A DNA stretch of 64,000 nt from JAICLK01 sp963742655 (GTDB lineage Bacteria; Patescibacteriota; Saccharimonadia; Saccharimonadales; UBA4665), in contig CAVUMM010000005.1 of assembly GCA_963742655.1 (NCBI GenBank), positions 588,384-652,383 on the forward strand, written 5' to 3'. The position numbers and the translations under genes are program-made. The notes beneath the pieces were generated by a model. It did no database searches. It saw only the letters and a list, made by a program, of their open reading frames with translations, and was not told the DNA's origin. Position 1 is the first letter of the stretch; each line of letters begins with the position of its first letter. This document shows, one piece after another, positions 16,762 through 24,987 of the stretch.

Positions 16762-16856
16762 GCCTACATTATAGATAAATGCATACAAACGGTCAATCAA
16801 TACATGCAAAGCCAGGCCATTCGTAAGGTGCTATTTTGGCTAAGTAGTGTTGCGTT

Positions 16857-17453
16857 TTAAATCGTTTGCCGGCAATCTTCGCCAATCCACATCTGGTCAG
16901 CAGGGTTTGGGTAGGGCGGATTGTAATCAAATGTTATTAAACATTTAATTTTTCGATTGTATTTAACATAGCTTAAAAAACTCGCGTTATCTTTTGGGTG
17001 ATGAAATAGATCCGCAACGGCAGTCTGGTCGGGGTATTCTTTGTGCCATCCCTGTGTTTGTAAAAATTGCTCAAGTCCGGGCGAAACTTGCTGCCAATTA
17101 GATTGGAACGAACTGTCAAATTTCATTGGCCGAATAGAGTCCATTTTTAAACAGGTCACCGGAATACGTTCGCCGGGCTTTGTGCCGTATAAAAGATCAT
17201 TCTCCAATAATTCGTCTATGCAGCCGCCTTGTTTGTCTTGCGGGTGGTGCGCGTGATCCGGTGCAAAGTGTAAGTCATGATTCTGTAAGTAGCCGTTGAC
17301 CGGGTTGAAGTAGTGGTCATATGTGTCATTAACATTGGCAAGTACGGCCGCCTTGCTCTTTGGGCGCCAATTCTGATAGGCGAATATACCTGTCAAAATA
17401 AATATGCAGCTGCTGATAACGGCTATTGTAATATAGTAACGGCGGTTGTTCAT
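16857..17453 (-). CDS. Hypothetical membrane-anchored protein
   Basis: 198 residues from ATG 17453. One N-terminal membrane helix (ITIAVISSCIFILTGIFAY) is followed by an extracytoplasmic domain with at least four cysteines and His-rich stretches (HFAPDHAHHPQDK, FHHPKD). No family is recognised. A TGcTATACT element sits a few nt upstream on the minus strand, giving a nearly leaderless start and favouring this ATG over the in-frame upstream one. Confidence 0.55.
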   Translation of the reverse strand: MNNRRYYITIAVISSCIFILTGIFAYQNWRPKSKAAVLANVNDTYDHYFNPVNGYLQNHDLHFAPDHAHHPQDKQGGCIDELLENDLLYGTKPGERIPVTCLKMDSIRPMKFDSSFQSNWQQVSPGLEQFLQTQGWHKEYPDQTAVADLFHHPKDNASFLSYVKYNRKIKCLITFDYNPPYPNPADQMWIGEDCRQTI

Positions 17454-17543
17454 TTCGGTAGGGAAAGTATAGCAATACAATAGACTGACTTGTCAAACAA
17501 GACGATTTAAGTATGGCATGTCGAATGAAGTTGTGCCTGCTGC

Positions 17544-17549
17544 TATACT
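17544..17549 (+). promoter_or_regulatory. Extended -10 of the Ldh-like operon
   Basis: TGcTATACT ends 7 nt before the ATG at 17557. It lies inside the longer frame opening at 17518 and therefore decides the start. Confidence 0.55.
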
Positions 17550-17556
17550 GTCAGCT

Positions 17557-18552
17557 ATGCGAGTGGCTATTGCAGATATTACGGAGAAAATGACGAATGT
17601 GCTCGAATCTAAAGGATTTGTAAAGAGCGACATACCGTTTATGATTGAAATGTATTTGGGCGGCGAGCTGCGCGGGCATACCAGCCACGGTCTGGCGAGC
17701 TTCCCGGGATTTATCAAAGAAGATTTTTCTAAACTGCCCGAACCGGAAGTTATCAAAGAAACGGCTTCGTTTTTTCTAGTTGATGCAAAAGGCCGTTCGG
17801 GAAATGAGATTGGCAAACGTGCAGCCGATGAGGCCATCAAACGGGCAAAGAAAGAAGTCGTCGGTACGGCCATGATCAAGAATATGGACAGCTGGCTGCG
17901 CCCGGGCGCGATTGCGAAGTATATAGCGGGACAAGGCTTCTTAGCTATCATTGTCAATAGCGGGGGCGGCGCATCGATCGCTCCACCGGGAGGATTTGAT
18001 TCCGTACTTGGCACAAACCCCATTGCTTACGGCATCCCCACTGATGACGGACCCTTAGTCGTGGACATGGCTACCGCAAAGCGCGCCTGGGGTCAAGTCA
18101 GGTTGGCTAACAAGTATGGAACGGATTTGCCGGCGGATTCTTTTTATGACGATGAAGGCAACGTGACGATTGATTCAAAAAAAGCGTGGTCTGTTATGCC
18201 GGCTGGCGAATACAAAGGTTTTTCGCTCGCACTTTTGATTGAAATAATGTGCGGTTCACTCCTTGGAATGCCGATGATGATTAATACTCAGAACGCAGGA
18301 AGCACATATGGAACCAATCTGCTTGAGAGGGGCGGCTTTATTTTCGCAATTGATCCGGAGCAAACTGTCGGCCTCGAAAAATTTAAGCGTGCGAACAGCG
18401 AACTTATCTCTAAAATCAAGGGGACACGAGCGCGAAAAGGCGAGCAGATCAGGATTCCGGGTGAAGATGGTTCGGCGCGGCACTCCAGTCAACTCGCGGA
18501 TGGTTATATGGAAGTTGCTCGTGAAGTATGGGACGAGATACGGAATCTATAG
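17557..18552 (+). CDS. Malate/L-lactate dehydrogenase-family oxidoreductase (Ldh_2)
   Basis: 331 residues. Landmarks of the MDH2/LDH2 family are GGELRGHTSHGLASF with the active-site His, RPGAIAKYIAGQG, GTNPIAYGIP and PAGEYKGFSLALLIE. Members reduce 2-oxo acids with NAD(P)H (malate, lactate, ureidoglycolate and others); the substrate here is open. The -10 at 17544-17549 implies initiation at ATG 17557 rather than 17518. The next gene, an SDR, follows after 12 nt. Confidence 0.8.
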   Translation: MRVAIADITEKMTNVLESKGFVKSDIPFMIEMYLGGELRGHTSHGLASFPGFIKEDFSKLPEPEVIKETASFFLVDAKGRSGNEIGKRAADEAIKRAKKEVVGTAMIKNMDSWLRPGAIAKYIAGQGFLAIIVNSGGGASIAPPGGFDSVLGTNPIAYGIPTDDGPLVVDMATAKRAWGQVRLANKYGTDLPADSFYDDEGNVTIDSKKAWSVMPAGEYKGFSLALLIEIMCGSLLGMPMMINTQNAGSTYGTNLLERGGFIFAIDPEQTVGLEKFKRANSELISKIKGTRARKGEQIRIPGEDGSARHSSQLADGYMEVAREVWDEIRNL

Positions 18553-18564
18553 AAAGGAAGCAGT

Positions 18565-19323
18565 ATGGCGGATATTACTCAAAAACTGACAATTTTAATA
18601 ACCGGCGCGACGTCCGGGTTCGGGCTGGAAACGGCTAAGTTGCTGGCTGATGACGGGCACAGACTCATTCTCGTAGGGCGACGAAAAGAGAAGCTGAAGG
18701 AAATCGCTGGTTTACTCAAGACCGATACGCTTACCGTAGCGCTCGACGTAACGAATAAGGCCGATGTTAAGTCCATGTTTGAGAAGCTGCCAGCAGAATT
18801 CCAGGAAGTCGACGCAGTCGTAAATAGTGCCGGTCTGGCGCTGGGTATGGAACCGGCTCAGGACGCCGACATGGACGATTGGGATCAGATGGTCGATACG
18901 AATATCAAAGGATTAATGTACGTCACGAGGTTTGCGCTTGACGGTATGAAAAAGCGCGGCGGCGGACTGATAATCAATATCGGTTCGGTCGCCGCTTTCC
19001 TGCCTTATAAAGGCGGCAACGTATATGGCGCGACCAAAGCGTTCGTACGCCAGTTTTCACGCAATCTCCGCACCGACCTGTTCGGTACCGGCGTCAAAGT
19101 ATCAAACATCGAGCCCGGAGCCGCCGAGACAGAATTTTCCATCGTCCGATTCAAAGACAGACAAAAAGCCGACGATTACTACAAAGGCTGGACCCCGCTC
19201 ACACCGCAGGACGTAGCAGCAACTATCGTGTGGGTCATCAAGCAGCCGAAGCACGTCAACATCGATAATGTCGAAATAATGTCAGTTGACCAAACCTTTG
19301 GCGGTACCGTTTTGAATAAATAA
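18565..19323 (+). CDS. Short-chain dehydrogenase (YdfG-like)
   Basis: 252 residues: TGATSGFG near the N-terminus binds the cofactor, with RR in LVGRRKEKL suggesting NADPH. NSAG, INIGSVAAF (Ser) and Y-x3-K in YGATKAFV complete the active site, and the PG motif with ETEF follows. It resembles serine/3-hydroxy-acid dehydrogenases of the YdfG group. An AAAGGAAG ribosome-binding site lies in the short gap after the Ldh-like gene, so the two form an operon. Confidence 0.85.
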   Translation: MADITQKLTILITGATSGFGLETAKLLADDGHRLILVGRRKEKLKEIAGLLKTDTLTVALDVTNKADVKSMFEKLPAEFQEVDAVVNSAGLALGMEPAQDADMDDWDQMVDTNIKGLMYVTRFALDGMKKRGGGLIINIGSVAAFLPYKGGNVYGATKAFVRQFSRNLRTDLFGTGVKVSNIEPGAAETEFSIVRFKDRQKADDYYKGWTPLTPQDVAATIVWVIKQPKHVNIDNVEIMSVDQTFGGTVLNK

Positions 19324-19348
19324 TGCGCACCAAGAGCCTGTTTGCCGT

Positions 19349-20212
19349 TTACTGGATTTTTACACCATGCCAGTTAAGCCCGTAGCCGCCGCTCCAGATT
19401 TCAAACCCCGTATCAATGCCGGTAAGATACCAATCTTTGTGGATACACGCGCTGCCAGTTGGGCACGTGATGGTGGTGGCTTTGTCCCAGAATTTATTAA
19501 GACTCAAATTTGATGTGCTCGAAGTTTCAGTGTTACGCCAGAACTCTAGAAAATTCCACGTACGCGTAGTGCCGTTGCTGGTAGCCGACTGACGCCAAAA
19601 GTATAGGTCGTATGAATTATCGCCAAATACGTTGGTGAAATGCTTGTAAAAGCCAGTGGGCCGAGCGCGGTTTTTGCGGTTGAGATTTATTAAGATTTCG
19701 GCGCCGCGCGACGGCCCGATGCTGTTGCTTTGATTAAACCAGATGTCGTAATTGGCATCCCAGGCGCCGGCAGCGTTATTGGTGGTAATGTTACCGGTGG
19801 CCAGCCAGCTGCCGAGGCTCGATTCCTGTTTGGGCCAACCGTTCGAATAACAGCTTTGATTGGAGCAGCCGCGAATGAGGTTTGGATATGCTCGCACGCC
19901 GCTGCCAGTGGAGCCGGTACCGCCGTCGTATACGGTAAAATCAGCTCCGCCGTCCGTGTTACGCGCGCATTGGTCGCCGCCGCCATAGCGGTCGTTGTTC
20001 AAGTCATAATTATTGCCGGCAGAATCATGGACGATTCGATTGAGTGTAAATTGACTGCAACTGACATTGGCGGCTACCGCTGCACTACCGTTCGTCGCCG
20101 CGCGGCTTTTAACTACAAAGTATGTGCCGCCAACCGCACCAAGCAACACAAACGCTAACAAGGGCATGAGCAAGTGGCTTACGCCAAGAGAGTCTAATTT
20201 TCTATAACCCAT
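19349..20212 (-). CDS. Secreted glycoside hydrolase family 12-like protein
   Basis: 287 residues. An N-terminal signal or anchor (GVSHLLMPLLAFVLLGAVGG ... SRA) precedes a domain with GH12 landmarks: YDIWFNQSN, GAEILINLN containing the expected nucleophile Glu, a Trp-rich middle (DLYFWRQ, WNFLEFWRN) and TGFEIWSGGYGLNW with the acid/base Glu near the C-terminus. GH12 enzymes are endoglucanases or xyloglucanases. The gene overlaps the upstream beta-trefoil-like gene by 19 bp with a closely related signal segment, suggesting joint secretion. Confidence 0.7.
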   Translation of the reverse strand: MGYRKLDSLGVSHLLMPLLAFVLLGAVGGTYFVVKSRAATNGSAAVAANVSCSQFTLNRIVHDSAGNNYDLNNDRYGGGDQCARNTDGGADFTVYDGGTGSTGSGVRAYPNLIRGCSNQSCYSNGWPKQESSLGSWLATGNITTNNAAGAWDANYDIWFNQSNSIGPSRGAEILINLNRKNRARPTGFYKHFTNVFGDNSYDLYFWRQSATSNGTTRTWNFLEFWRNTETSSTSNLSLNKFWDKATTITCPTGSACIHKDWYLTGIDTGFEIWSGGYGLNWHGVKIQ

Positions 20213-20706
20213 TTGTAATTATATCCGGTTCTATTTGGGAATGTGGCTTGTACGTAGCTCCCCGAAGTTTTGCCTGACGCGGCTAGTAAATTACCATTCC
20301 ACTTGTTTTGAAATTGATAAGGGTTGCTAGTGTTCTTTAACCATGTTTCATTTGACTTTCCCGATGAGCATGCCCCTCTAGCCACTGAAAGTATGTTAGC
20401 CGTAGGTGAGTACAAACAATTACCGGATTTATCTTGAAATTGATTTGCAGCAACGCCTCCCGATTTCACCGTCCATAATGCCCAGCCCGTTGTTTTTACG
20501 AATATGCTTTTTCCCACCCCAGTAGTTACAAGGCATTCATTCGGCTTGCTGGACAAGCAAATATGTACTTTACTGCCTATAGTTAGGCTCGGTGTAGCGG
20601 CCTTACTTTGACTTAACAAATATACGCCGCCGATCGCACCGAGCATGACAAAAACAATTACGGGAACAATCAAGTGGCTGATACCAAGTACATTGAGCTT
20701 TTTCAT
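20194..20706 (-). CDS. Secreted beta-trefoil (ricin-like) protein
   Basis: 170 residues. The N-terminus (GISHLIVPVIVFVMLGAIGG ... SKA) matches the signal segment of the GH12-like protein. The mature part has three repeats ending in Cys/Leu and Trp patterns: HICLSSKPNECL, GNCLYSPT and SNETWLKN, closing with YNYKWVIEN, as expected of a ricin-type lectin. It may act as a carbohydrate-binding partner for the overlapping GH12 gene; this is inferred from their linkage. Confidence 0.6.
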   Translation of the reverse strand: MKKLNVLGISHLIVPVIVFVMLGAIGGVYLLSQSKAATPSLTIGSKVHICLSSKPNECLVTTGVGKSIFVKTTGWALWTVKSGGVAANQFQDKSGNCLYSPTANILSVARGACSSGKSNETWLKNTSNPYQFQNKWNGNLLAASGKTSGSYVQATFPNRTGYNYKWVIEN

Positions 20707-20846
20707 TTCATTTTTCCATTTATATTTTAATTCTTACGCTTACATTCAGCGTAGACTTGCCAGATGATAAAGTCAATGGAAAACAGCAATACATATCGCG
20801 GATTTTCAAGTTCCATATTATGATTGTATGGACGGGAGAGACCGAT

Positions 20847-21341
20847 ATGGCGTTTGAATATCATTGGTATCGCAAAGAAGCGAATTTCGGGCCGGTTGTT
20901 GAGACTGAAGTCGCCGGCGGCACGCACTTTACGATTGAAAGCGTGTTGATGTTCGATGGCAAATTTGTAGCTTTGCGCCGTCCAGAGGCGATCCCGCACC
21001 ACGAAATTCCATCACGTGTCGGCAAGCCGCTGCTTTATTTTGTGCACGATTTGCCGATGTGGGGAGAGTCGCTCGAGCAGTACGTCAGACGAATCGTGAA
21101 AGAGCAAGCCGGAGTGGGCGTAAAGAATTTCCGTGTCGTAGATTTAACCATGAACATGTATGGAGACAGTCAGCAATGGGCGCTAACGCCATATCTGGTA
21201 GTCGAGATCGACAAGCTGCCGGTGCCCGGAAACTACGGCAATGAATTGACGGAAGTCGTTACCTTTACCAAAGATACCATTCCCGACGGCTTCGGCTGGT
21301 ATACTACGGAAGAATTAAAGCTATTATTGGAGAAAGTGTGA
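20847..21341 (+). CDS. Nudix-like protein with degenerate catalytic box
   Basis: 164 residues from ATG 20847, preceded by GGGAGAG. The Nudix fold is recognisable (TIESVLMFDGKFVALRR, then MWGESLEQYVRRIVKEQAGV), but the catalytic REUxEE signature reads RIVKEQ: two of the three metal-binding glutamates are replaced by Ile and Gln. It is probably inactive as a pyrophosphohydrolase or catalytically changed. First gene of a five-gene operon with overlapping ends. Confidence 0.6.
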   Translation: MAFEYHWYRKEANFGPVVETEVAGGTHFTIESVLMFDGKFVALRRPEAIPHHEIPSRVGKPLLYFVHDLPMWGESLEQYVRRIVKEQAGVGVKNFRVVDLTMNMYGDSQQWALTPYLVVEIDKLPVPGNYGNELTEVVTFTKDTIPDGFGWYTTEELKLLLEKV

Positions 21342-21991
21342 TGGGAAAGTTAGTTGTAATCACGGGTACAAGTCGGGGGCTTGGTCTTGTACTCGCGAAA
21401 GAATTTGATGCGAATGGGTGGAAAGTGGTGGGCACGGGCCGGTCGCCGCAGCCTGGTGATTTCCCGGCGAATGCTGTATACAAACAGTTTGATGCGAGTG
21501 ACGCGAAAGCGGTTGGATCGTTTTGGAAATTTATCCGCGACAATCATCCGGGTGGGGAAATCTGTCTGGTGAATAACGCAGGCGGTTATGTCGGTGGCAG
21601 CTTGGCGGATACAAAGACGGATGATTACGAACAGCAAATGCGCAGTGCATATTTCACAGCCGTATACATGACGAAAGGACTGGTGTCAGTTGCTCCAAAG
21701 GCTAGAGTAATTAACGTGATATCCTCAAGCGCGCTGACAGCGCATAAAAACAATTCGGCCTACGGCGCGGCAAAAGCGGCCGAAATGCACTTTTTCAAAG
21801 CCCTGCAGCAAGAATTCAAATCGGACCAATACCAAATCACCAATCTCTATCCGAGCGATATTGCCACGGCTGGCACGCGCCCCAATGCAATTGACCCGCA
21901 AGATTTGGCAGCGTACATTCGAAATCTAGCCGAATCGCAGGATACCATATACTTGCGTGACGTAACGATGTATCCGCGGGTGAAAGGATAA
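21341..21991 (+). CDS. Short-chain dehydrogenase/reductase
   Basis: 216 residues; a short SDR with TGTSRGLG, NNAGGYVGG, the catalytic Ser in INVISSSAL and Y-x3-K in SAYGAAKAAE. ATG 21341 overlaps the preceding stop (TGATG); the GTG at 21338 is the alternative. The substrate is unknown. Second gene of the 20.8-23.4 kb operon. Confidence 0.82.
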   Translation: MGKLVVITGTSRGLGLVLAKEFDANGWKVVGTGRSPQPGDFPANAVYKQFDASDAKAVGSFWKFIRDNHPGGEICLVNNAGGYVGGSLADTKTDDYEQQMRSAYFTAVYMTKGLVSVAPKARVINVISSSALTAHKNNSAYGAAKAAEMHFFKALQQEFKSDQYQITNLYPSDIATAGTRPNAIDPQDLAAYIRNLAESQDTIYLRDVTMYPRVKG

Positions 21992-21992
21992 T

Positions 21993-22328
21993 GTGCAATT
22001 CTTGATTATCGGGCGCGATGGCACGGACGGCAAAGCGATGGAGCGGCGAATGGCAGCGCGGTCGGCGCATATCGAAATGGGTGACAAGTTGTTTGCGTCC
22101 GGCAACATGTGGTACGGCGCGGCACTGTGGGACAGCGAAAATCAAATGATTGGTTCAATGTATTTGGTGGACTTTCCGTCGGAAAAGGAATTGCACGAAT
22201 GGCTCGAAATAGAACCATACATCGCCGGCAAAGTCTGGCGAAAAGTCGAAATCCAAAAATGCAATGTCCGCGACCCGTGGCAATTCAATCGGTCCAAAGC
22301 GTGGTTCGAAGAACGGGAAAAGCAATGA
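21993..22328 (+). CDS. YCII-related protein
   Basis: 111 residues starting at GTG 21993, one base after the SDR stop. It has the YciI pattern: an N-terminal strand FLIIGRDG, a central His (SAHIEMGDKLFASG) and YLVDFPSEKELHEWL followed by EPYI. YciI-like proteins are small ferredoxin-fold domains, mostly of unknown role. Its stop overlaps the peptidase E start (ATGA). Confidence 0.7.
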   Translation: MQFLIIGRDGTDGKAMERRMAARSAHIEMGDKLFASGNMWYGAALWDSENQMIGSMYLVDFPSEKELHEWLEIEPYIAGKVWRKVEIQKCNVRDPWQFNRSKAWFEEREKQ

Positions 22329-22948
22329 AACTTTTTCTATCGGCTTTAATGATCAATCAATAGCAGGCGAGCGAGCTGGCCGTGCTGGTGGGGAAGCGGG
22401 CGCAGGATATTAAAATTGTGTTGATTGAGAATGCCACCGAACCGTATCCCGAAGGGCAATCTTGGATTGACGGAAACCTGATAGCATTGAAAAGTTTTGG
22501 TTTTGAAGTGGAATTGGTTGATTTGAAAAAAAACAAAACTCAACTTGTTAAGTTAGAAAGTATACTAGCGGCAAGTGATGTTATATGGCTTGGCGGCGGA
22601 AATGCCTTCTATTTGCGCTGGATACTGAAAGATGTCGGAGCAGATAAAATAATTACTAAACTTGTTAAGCAAGGTTATGTACTGGGCGGCGATAGTGCAG
22701 GTGCGATCGTGGCCGGCCCGACGCTGAAATATTTCGATTCCGCCGATGACCCGAAGGATGCTCCAGGAGTCGTCATTGACGGACTGCGATTGACCGACCA
22801 GGTCGTGGTACCTCACATGGACAATGAAAAATTTGCTTCAGTAATTCATGGTATAAATGACAGACTTCGAGCTGATGGCTACGAAACCGTACCTATCAAC
22901 GATGGACAAGCACTTGTAATAAATGGCGACATAACCAAGATAATATGA
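22325..22948 (+). pseudogene. pepE: Peptidase E (S51) interrupted by an in-frame amber codon
   Basis: From ATG 22325 the frame reads MKLFLSALMINQ, then TAG at 22361-22363, then continues in the same frame to 22948. The rest has S51 dipeptidase features: DVIWLGGGNAFYLRWIL, the nucleophile Ser in GGDSAGAIVAG and PHMDN. Both ends overlap neighbours by ATGA, so 22325 is the natural start and the amber codon is a true interruption of the first beta-strand. A shorter product could start at GTG 22382. TAG ends other genes here (for example at 18552), so reassignment is unlikely. Mutation, error or readthrough remain possible. Confidence 0.65.
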
Positions 22949-23406
22949 GGACAATCCATCGGACAATTGTTTCCGCACTTATCATTTCCAAAGACGGCAA
23001 GTTGCTGATGGGCAAAAAGGATCCGACACGGCTGGTTTACGACGCCGATTGCTGGCATATTCCGGGCGGCGGCGTGGACGAGGGCGAAAGTTTGGAACAA
23101 GCTTTGCGGCGCGATATGCTCGAAGAAGTCGGTATTGATGTAGCTGATTGTCGGGTTGTGCTGGCAGATAATAAGGGGCGCGGCGAAGCCGAGAAAGACC
23201 TGAATAGCGGTGATAAGGTATGGTGCAAAATGCAATTCAACGTTTTCCGTGTTGACGTCAATAAAAATGCTAGCGACATTCAAACCCAAATTAGTGACGA
23301 TTTGATAGAACTAAAATGGATTGATATCGCCAATTTAGCAGAGTATAAACACACCCCACCTTCTATGGGGCTGTTCGAACGCTATAAACTTGGCAAGAAG
23401 AATTAG
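22945..23406 (+). CDS. Nudix hydrolase
   Basis: 153 residues with a Nudix box GGGVDEGESLEQALRRDMLEEVG, in which the first Glu of the signature is Asp (RDMLEE). The N-terminal half (IVSALIISKDGKLLMGKKD) is typical of NUDIX proteins acting on nucleotide sugars or NTPs; the substrate is unknown. It overlaps peptidase E by ATGA and is the last gene of the operon. Confidence 0.8.
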   Translation: MRTIHRTIVSALIISKDGKLLMGKKDPTRLVYDADCWHIPGGGVDEGESLEQALRRDMLEEVGIDVADCRVVLADNKGRGEAEKDLNSGDKVWCKMQFNVFRVDVNKNASDIQTQISDDLIELKWIDIANLAEYKHTPPSMGLFERYKLGKKN

Positions 23407-23501
23407 TCGGCCAATATCCATTGAGTTTTCCGTGCACGTATAACGGCAGGTGTGCTTAATGCGAACCCACAACCACCGGAAATTATTCAACTTCGTGGTT
23501 T

Positions 23502-23771
23502 TTATTTTGTCCGCCTGGCCGTTTCCTCTGCCGACATGCTGCCCCAGTATGCAGTAAATCCTAATGCCCTAGCATCCATTAAATCTATTGCCTGCCGTAT
23601 ACACTCTTCAGGAAGTCCGGCGAGCGGATGTGCTGCGTTTTTATCTTCGACTACGTATGCAGGTGCAACAACATCATGCAGCGCTAAATCAAACGGTCGA
23701 TCATCTGGCAAGTCCGCCAAAATCTCACGTTGTTGTGCGAATTGCTCACGGGGTAGTCCAAAATCACTCAT
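23502..23771 (-). CDS. Hypothetical protein
   Basis: 89 residues on the minus strand, ATG at 23771 with a GAGAGG sequence upstream. The protein (DFGLPREQFAQQREILADLP, LPEECIRQAIDLMDA) is soluble and acidic; no family is recognised. It is convergent with the Nudix operon. The 220 bp upstream hold only AT-rich sequence with no clear promoter. Confidence 0.4.
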   Translation of the reverse strand: MSDFGLPREQFAQQREILADLPDDRPFDLALHDVVAPAYVVEDKNAAHPLAGLPEECIRQAIDLMDARALGFTAYWGSMSAEETARRTK

Positions 23772-23991
23772 AATTACAAAAAACCTCTCTAATCATTGAG
23801 TTAATACTTTTATTTACCGCATTCCTGCGATGCTAGTTGAGCAGCTCTTCTATTTTGATGGTTTACGAGCTGTTGTCTGACTTTTGATTATACGCTCGTC
23901 TGGCCTACTGTAAAGCGGGTTTTGTTTTTTTGCGCCGTAATAATTCTCACAAAACCGTACCCGTGTGAATTTTAATCATTTGACAATACAG

Positions 23992-24070
23992 CGTCATTCC
24001 AGCATAGGCTGGAATCTAGTCAAACAGGAATTCCTAACATACCGGATCCCAGATCAAGTCTGGGATGACG
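23992..24070. repeat. Palindromic dispersed-repeat-like element
   Basis: A 79-bp element beginning CGTCATTCCAGC and ending CTGGGATGACG. The ends are inverted, with internal hairpins CCAGC-ATA-GGCTGG and CCCAGA-TCAAG-TCTGGG and a central AGGAATTCCT. This is the form of the GTCATTCC...GGATGAC palindromic elements dispersed in many bacterial genomes. It occupies the otherwise empty 336-bp gap before folD. Only one copy is in the window. Confidence 0.6.
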
Positions 24071-24093
24071 GCACACACAAACTACTGTTAAGG

Positions 24094-24099
24094 TATAAT
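24094..24099 (+). promoter_or_regulatory. -10 box of folD
   Basis: TATAAT ends 8 nt before the folD ATG at 24108, so the mRNA is leaderless or nearly so. Confidence 0.5.
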
Positions 24100-24107
24100 G
24101 ACGGATA

Positions 24108-24914
24108 ATGAAACTTCTGAGCGGCAAAGAGCTGGCCGAATTTATTAAGGAACGGCAGGCGCATGAGGTGCGTAGTCTTGTTCAGGCCGGTCATGTGCAG
24201 CCTCGGTTAGCGATCGTACTGACTATCGATCATCCGATAATTGCTGTTTATGTAAAAAAGAAAAAGCGCTACGGTGCCGATATAGGTGTTGACGTAGACA
24301 TACATCAAGCCAAACAAGACGATGTTCCAAAGTTAATCGCGGATTTGAATAAAAACGATTCGGTGCATGGGATTATCGTACAACTGCCATTGGGGCGGCC
24401 GGATGGGACAGACGATATCGTCAATCTGGTTGCGCCGGAAAAGGACGTTGACGCACTTGGAAAAAACGCAAATTTCGACCCTGCCACGCCTATGGGCATA
24501 CTTTGGCTGCTCGCTGGATACAACGTTGACTTGCGGGGCAAGAAAATCCTGTTGATCGGGCGCGGACGGCTTGTCGGTGCTCCGCTTGAGCGGATGTTAC
24601 TGGCGTCCGGCTATGACGTAAAAGTCATTGATCGCGAAACAAAAGATTTAAAAACCGAAACGATTCAGGCAGATGTGATCATTACCGCCACCGGCAGCCC
24701 GGCGATTCTATATCCTGACATGATTAAGCACGGCGCGGTGGTGGTTGATGCCGGTGTGGCCGGTGAGGGCGGCAAAACCGTGGGCGATGTCGCGCCTGAA
24801 GTTTATGACCGCGACGATCTGATCATTACCCCCGCCAAAGGCGGTGTCGGTCCATTGACAGTTTGCGCACTTTTCGACAATGTCATTCGCGCCGCCCGAC
24901 AAACGACTAGTTAA
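24108..24914 (+). CDS. folD: Methylenetetrahydrofolate dehydrogenase/cyclohydrolase
   Basis: 268 residues. FolD interconverts 5,10-methylene-THF, methenyl-THF and 10-formyl-THF. The active-site Tyr48-x3-Lys52 lies in AVYVKKKKRYG, followed by IIVQLPLGRPDG, APEKDVDALG (Asp for folate binding), the Rossmann loop LIGRGRLVGAPL and GGVGPLTVCALFDN. The N-terminus is slightly shorter than in E. coli FolD. It supplies formyl-THF downstream of GlyA. Confidence 0.92.
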   Translation: MKLLSGKELAEFIKERQAHEVRSLVQAGHVQPRLAIVLTIDHPIIAVYVKKKKRYGADIGVDVDIHQAKQDDVPKLIADLNKNDSVHGIIVQLPLGRPDGTDDIVNLVAPEKDVDALGKNANFDPATPMGILWLLAGYNVDLRGKKILLIGRGRLVGAPLERMLLASGYDVKVIDRETKDLKTETIQADVIITATGSPAILYPDMIKHGAVVVDAGVAGEGGKTVGDVAPEVYDRDDLIITPAKGGVGPLTVCALFDNVIRAARQTTS

Positions 24915-24987
24915 CCAACTTTCAAGCAGTTGAGAATATTCTGATATTACCGGCCAGCCTAAATCCGTCTAAGCAAATTCTCTAAGA

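Noticed and set aside
17493..18023. 176-residue frame on the minus strand
   Set aside because: Antisense to the Ldh-like gene; no domain or ribosome-binding site.
20727..21002. 91-residue minus-strand frame before the Nudix-like gene
   Set aside because: It overlaps the start of the Nudix-like gene and has no recognisable features.
22361..22363. Reassignment of TAG as a sense codon
   Set aside because: TAG terminates other intact genes (for example at 18552), and TGA also terminates genes, so the code appears standard.
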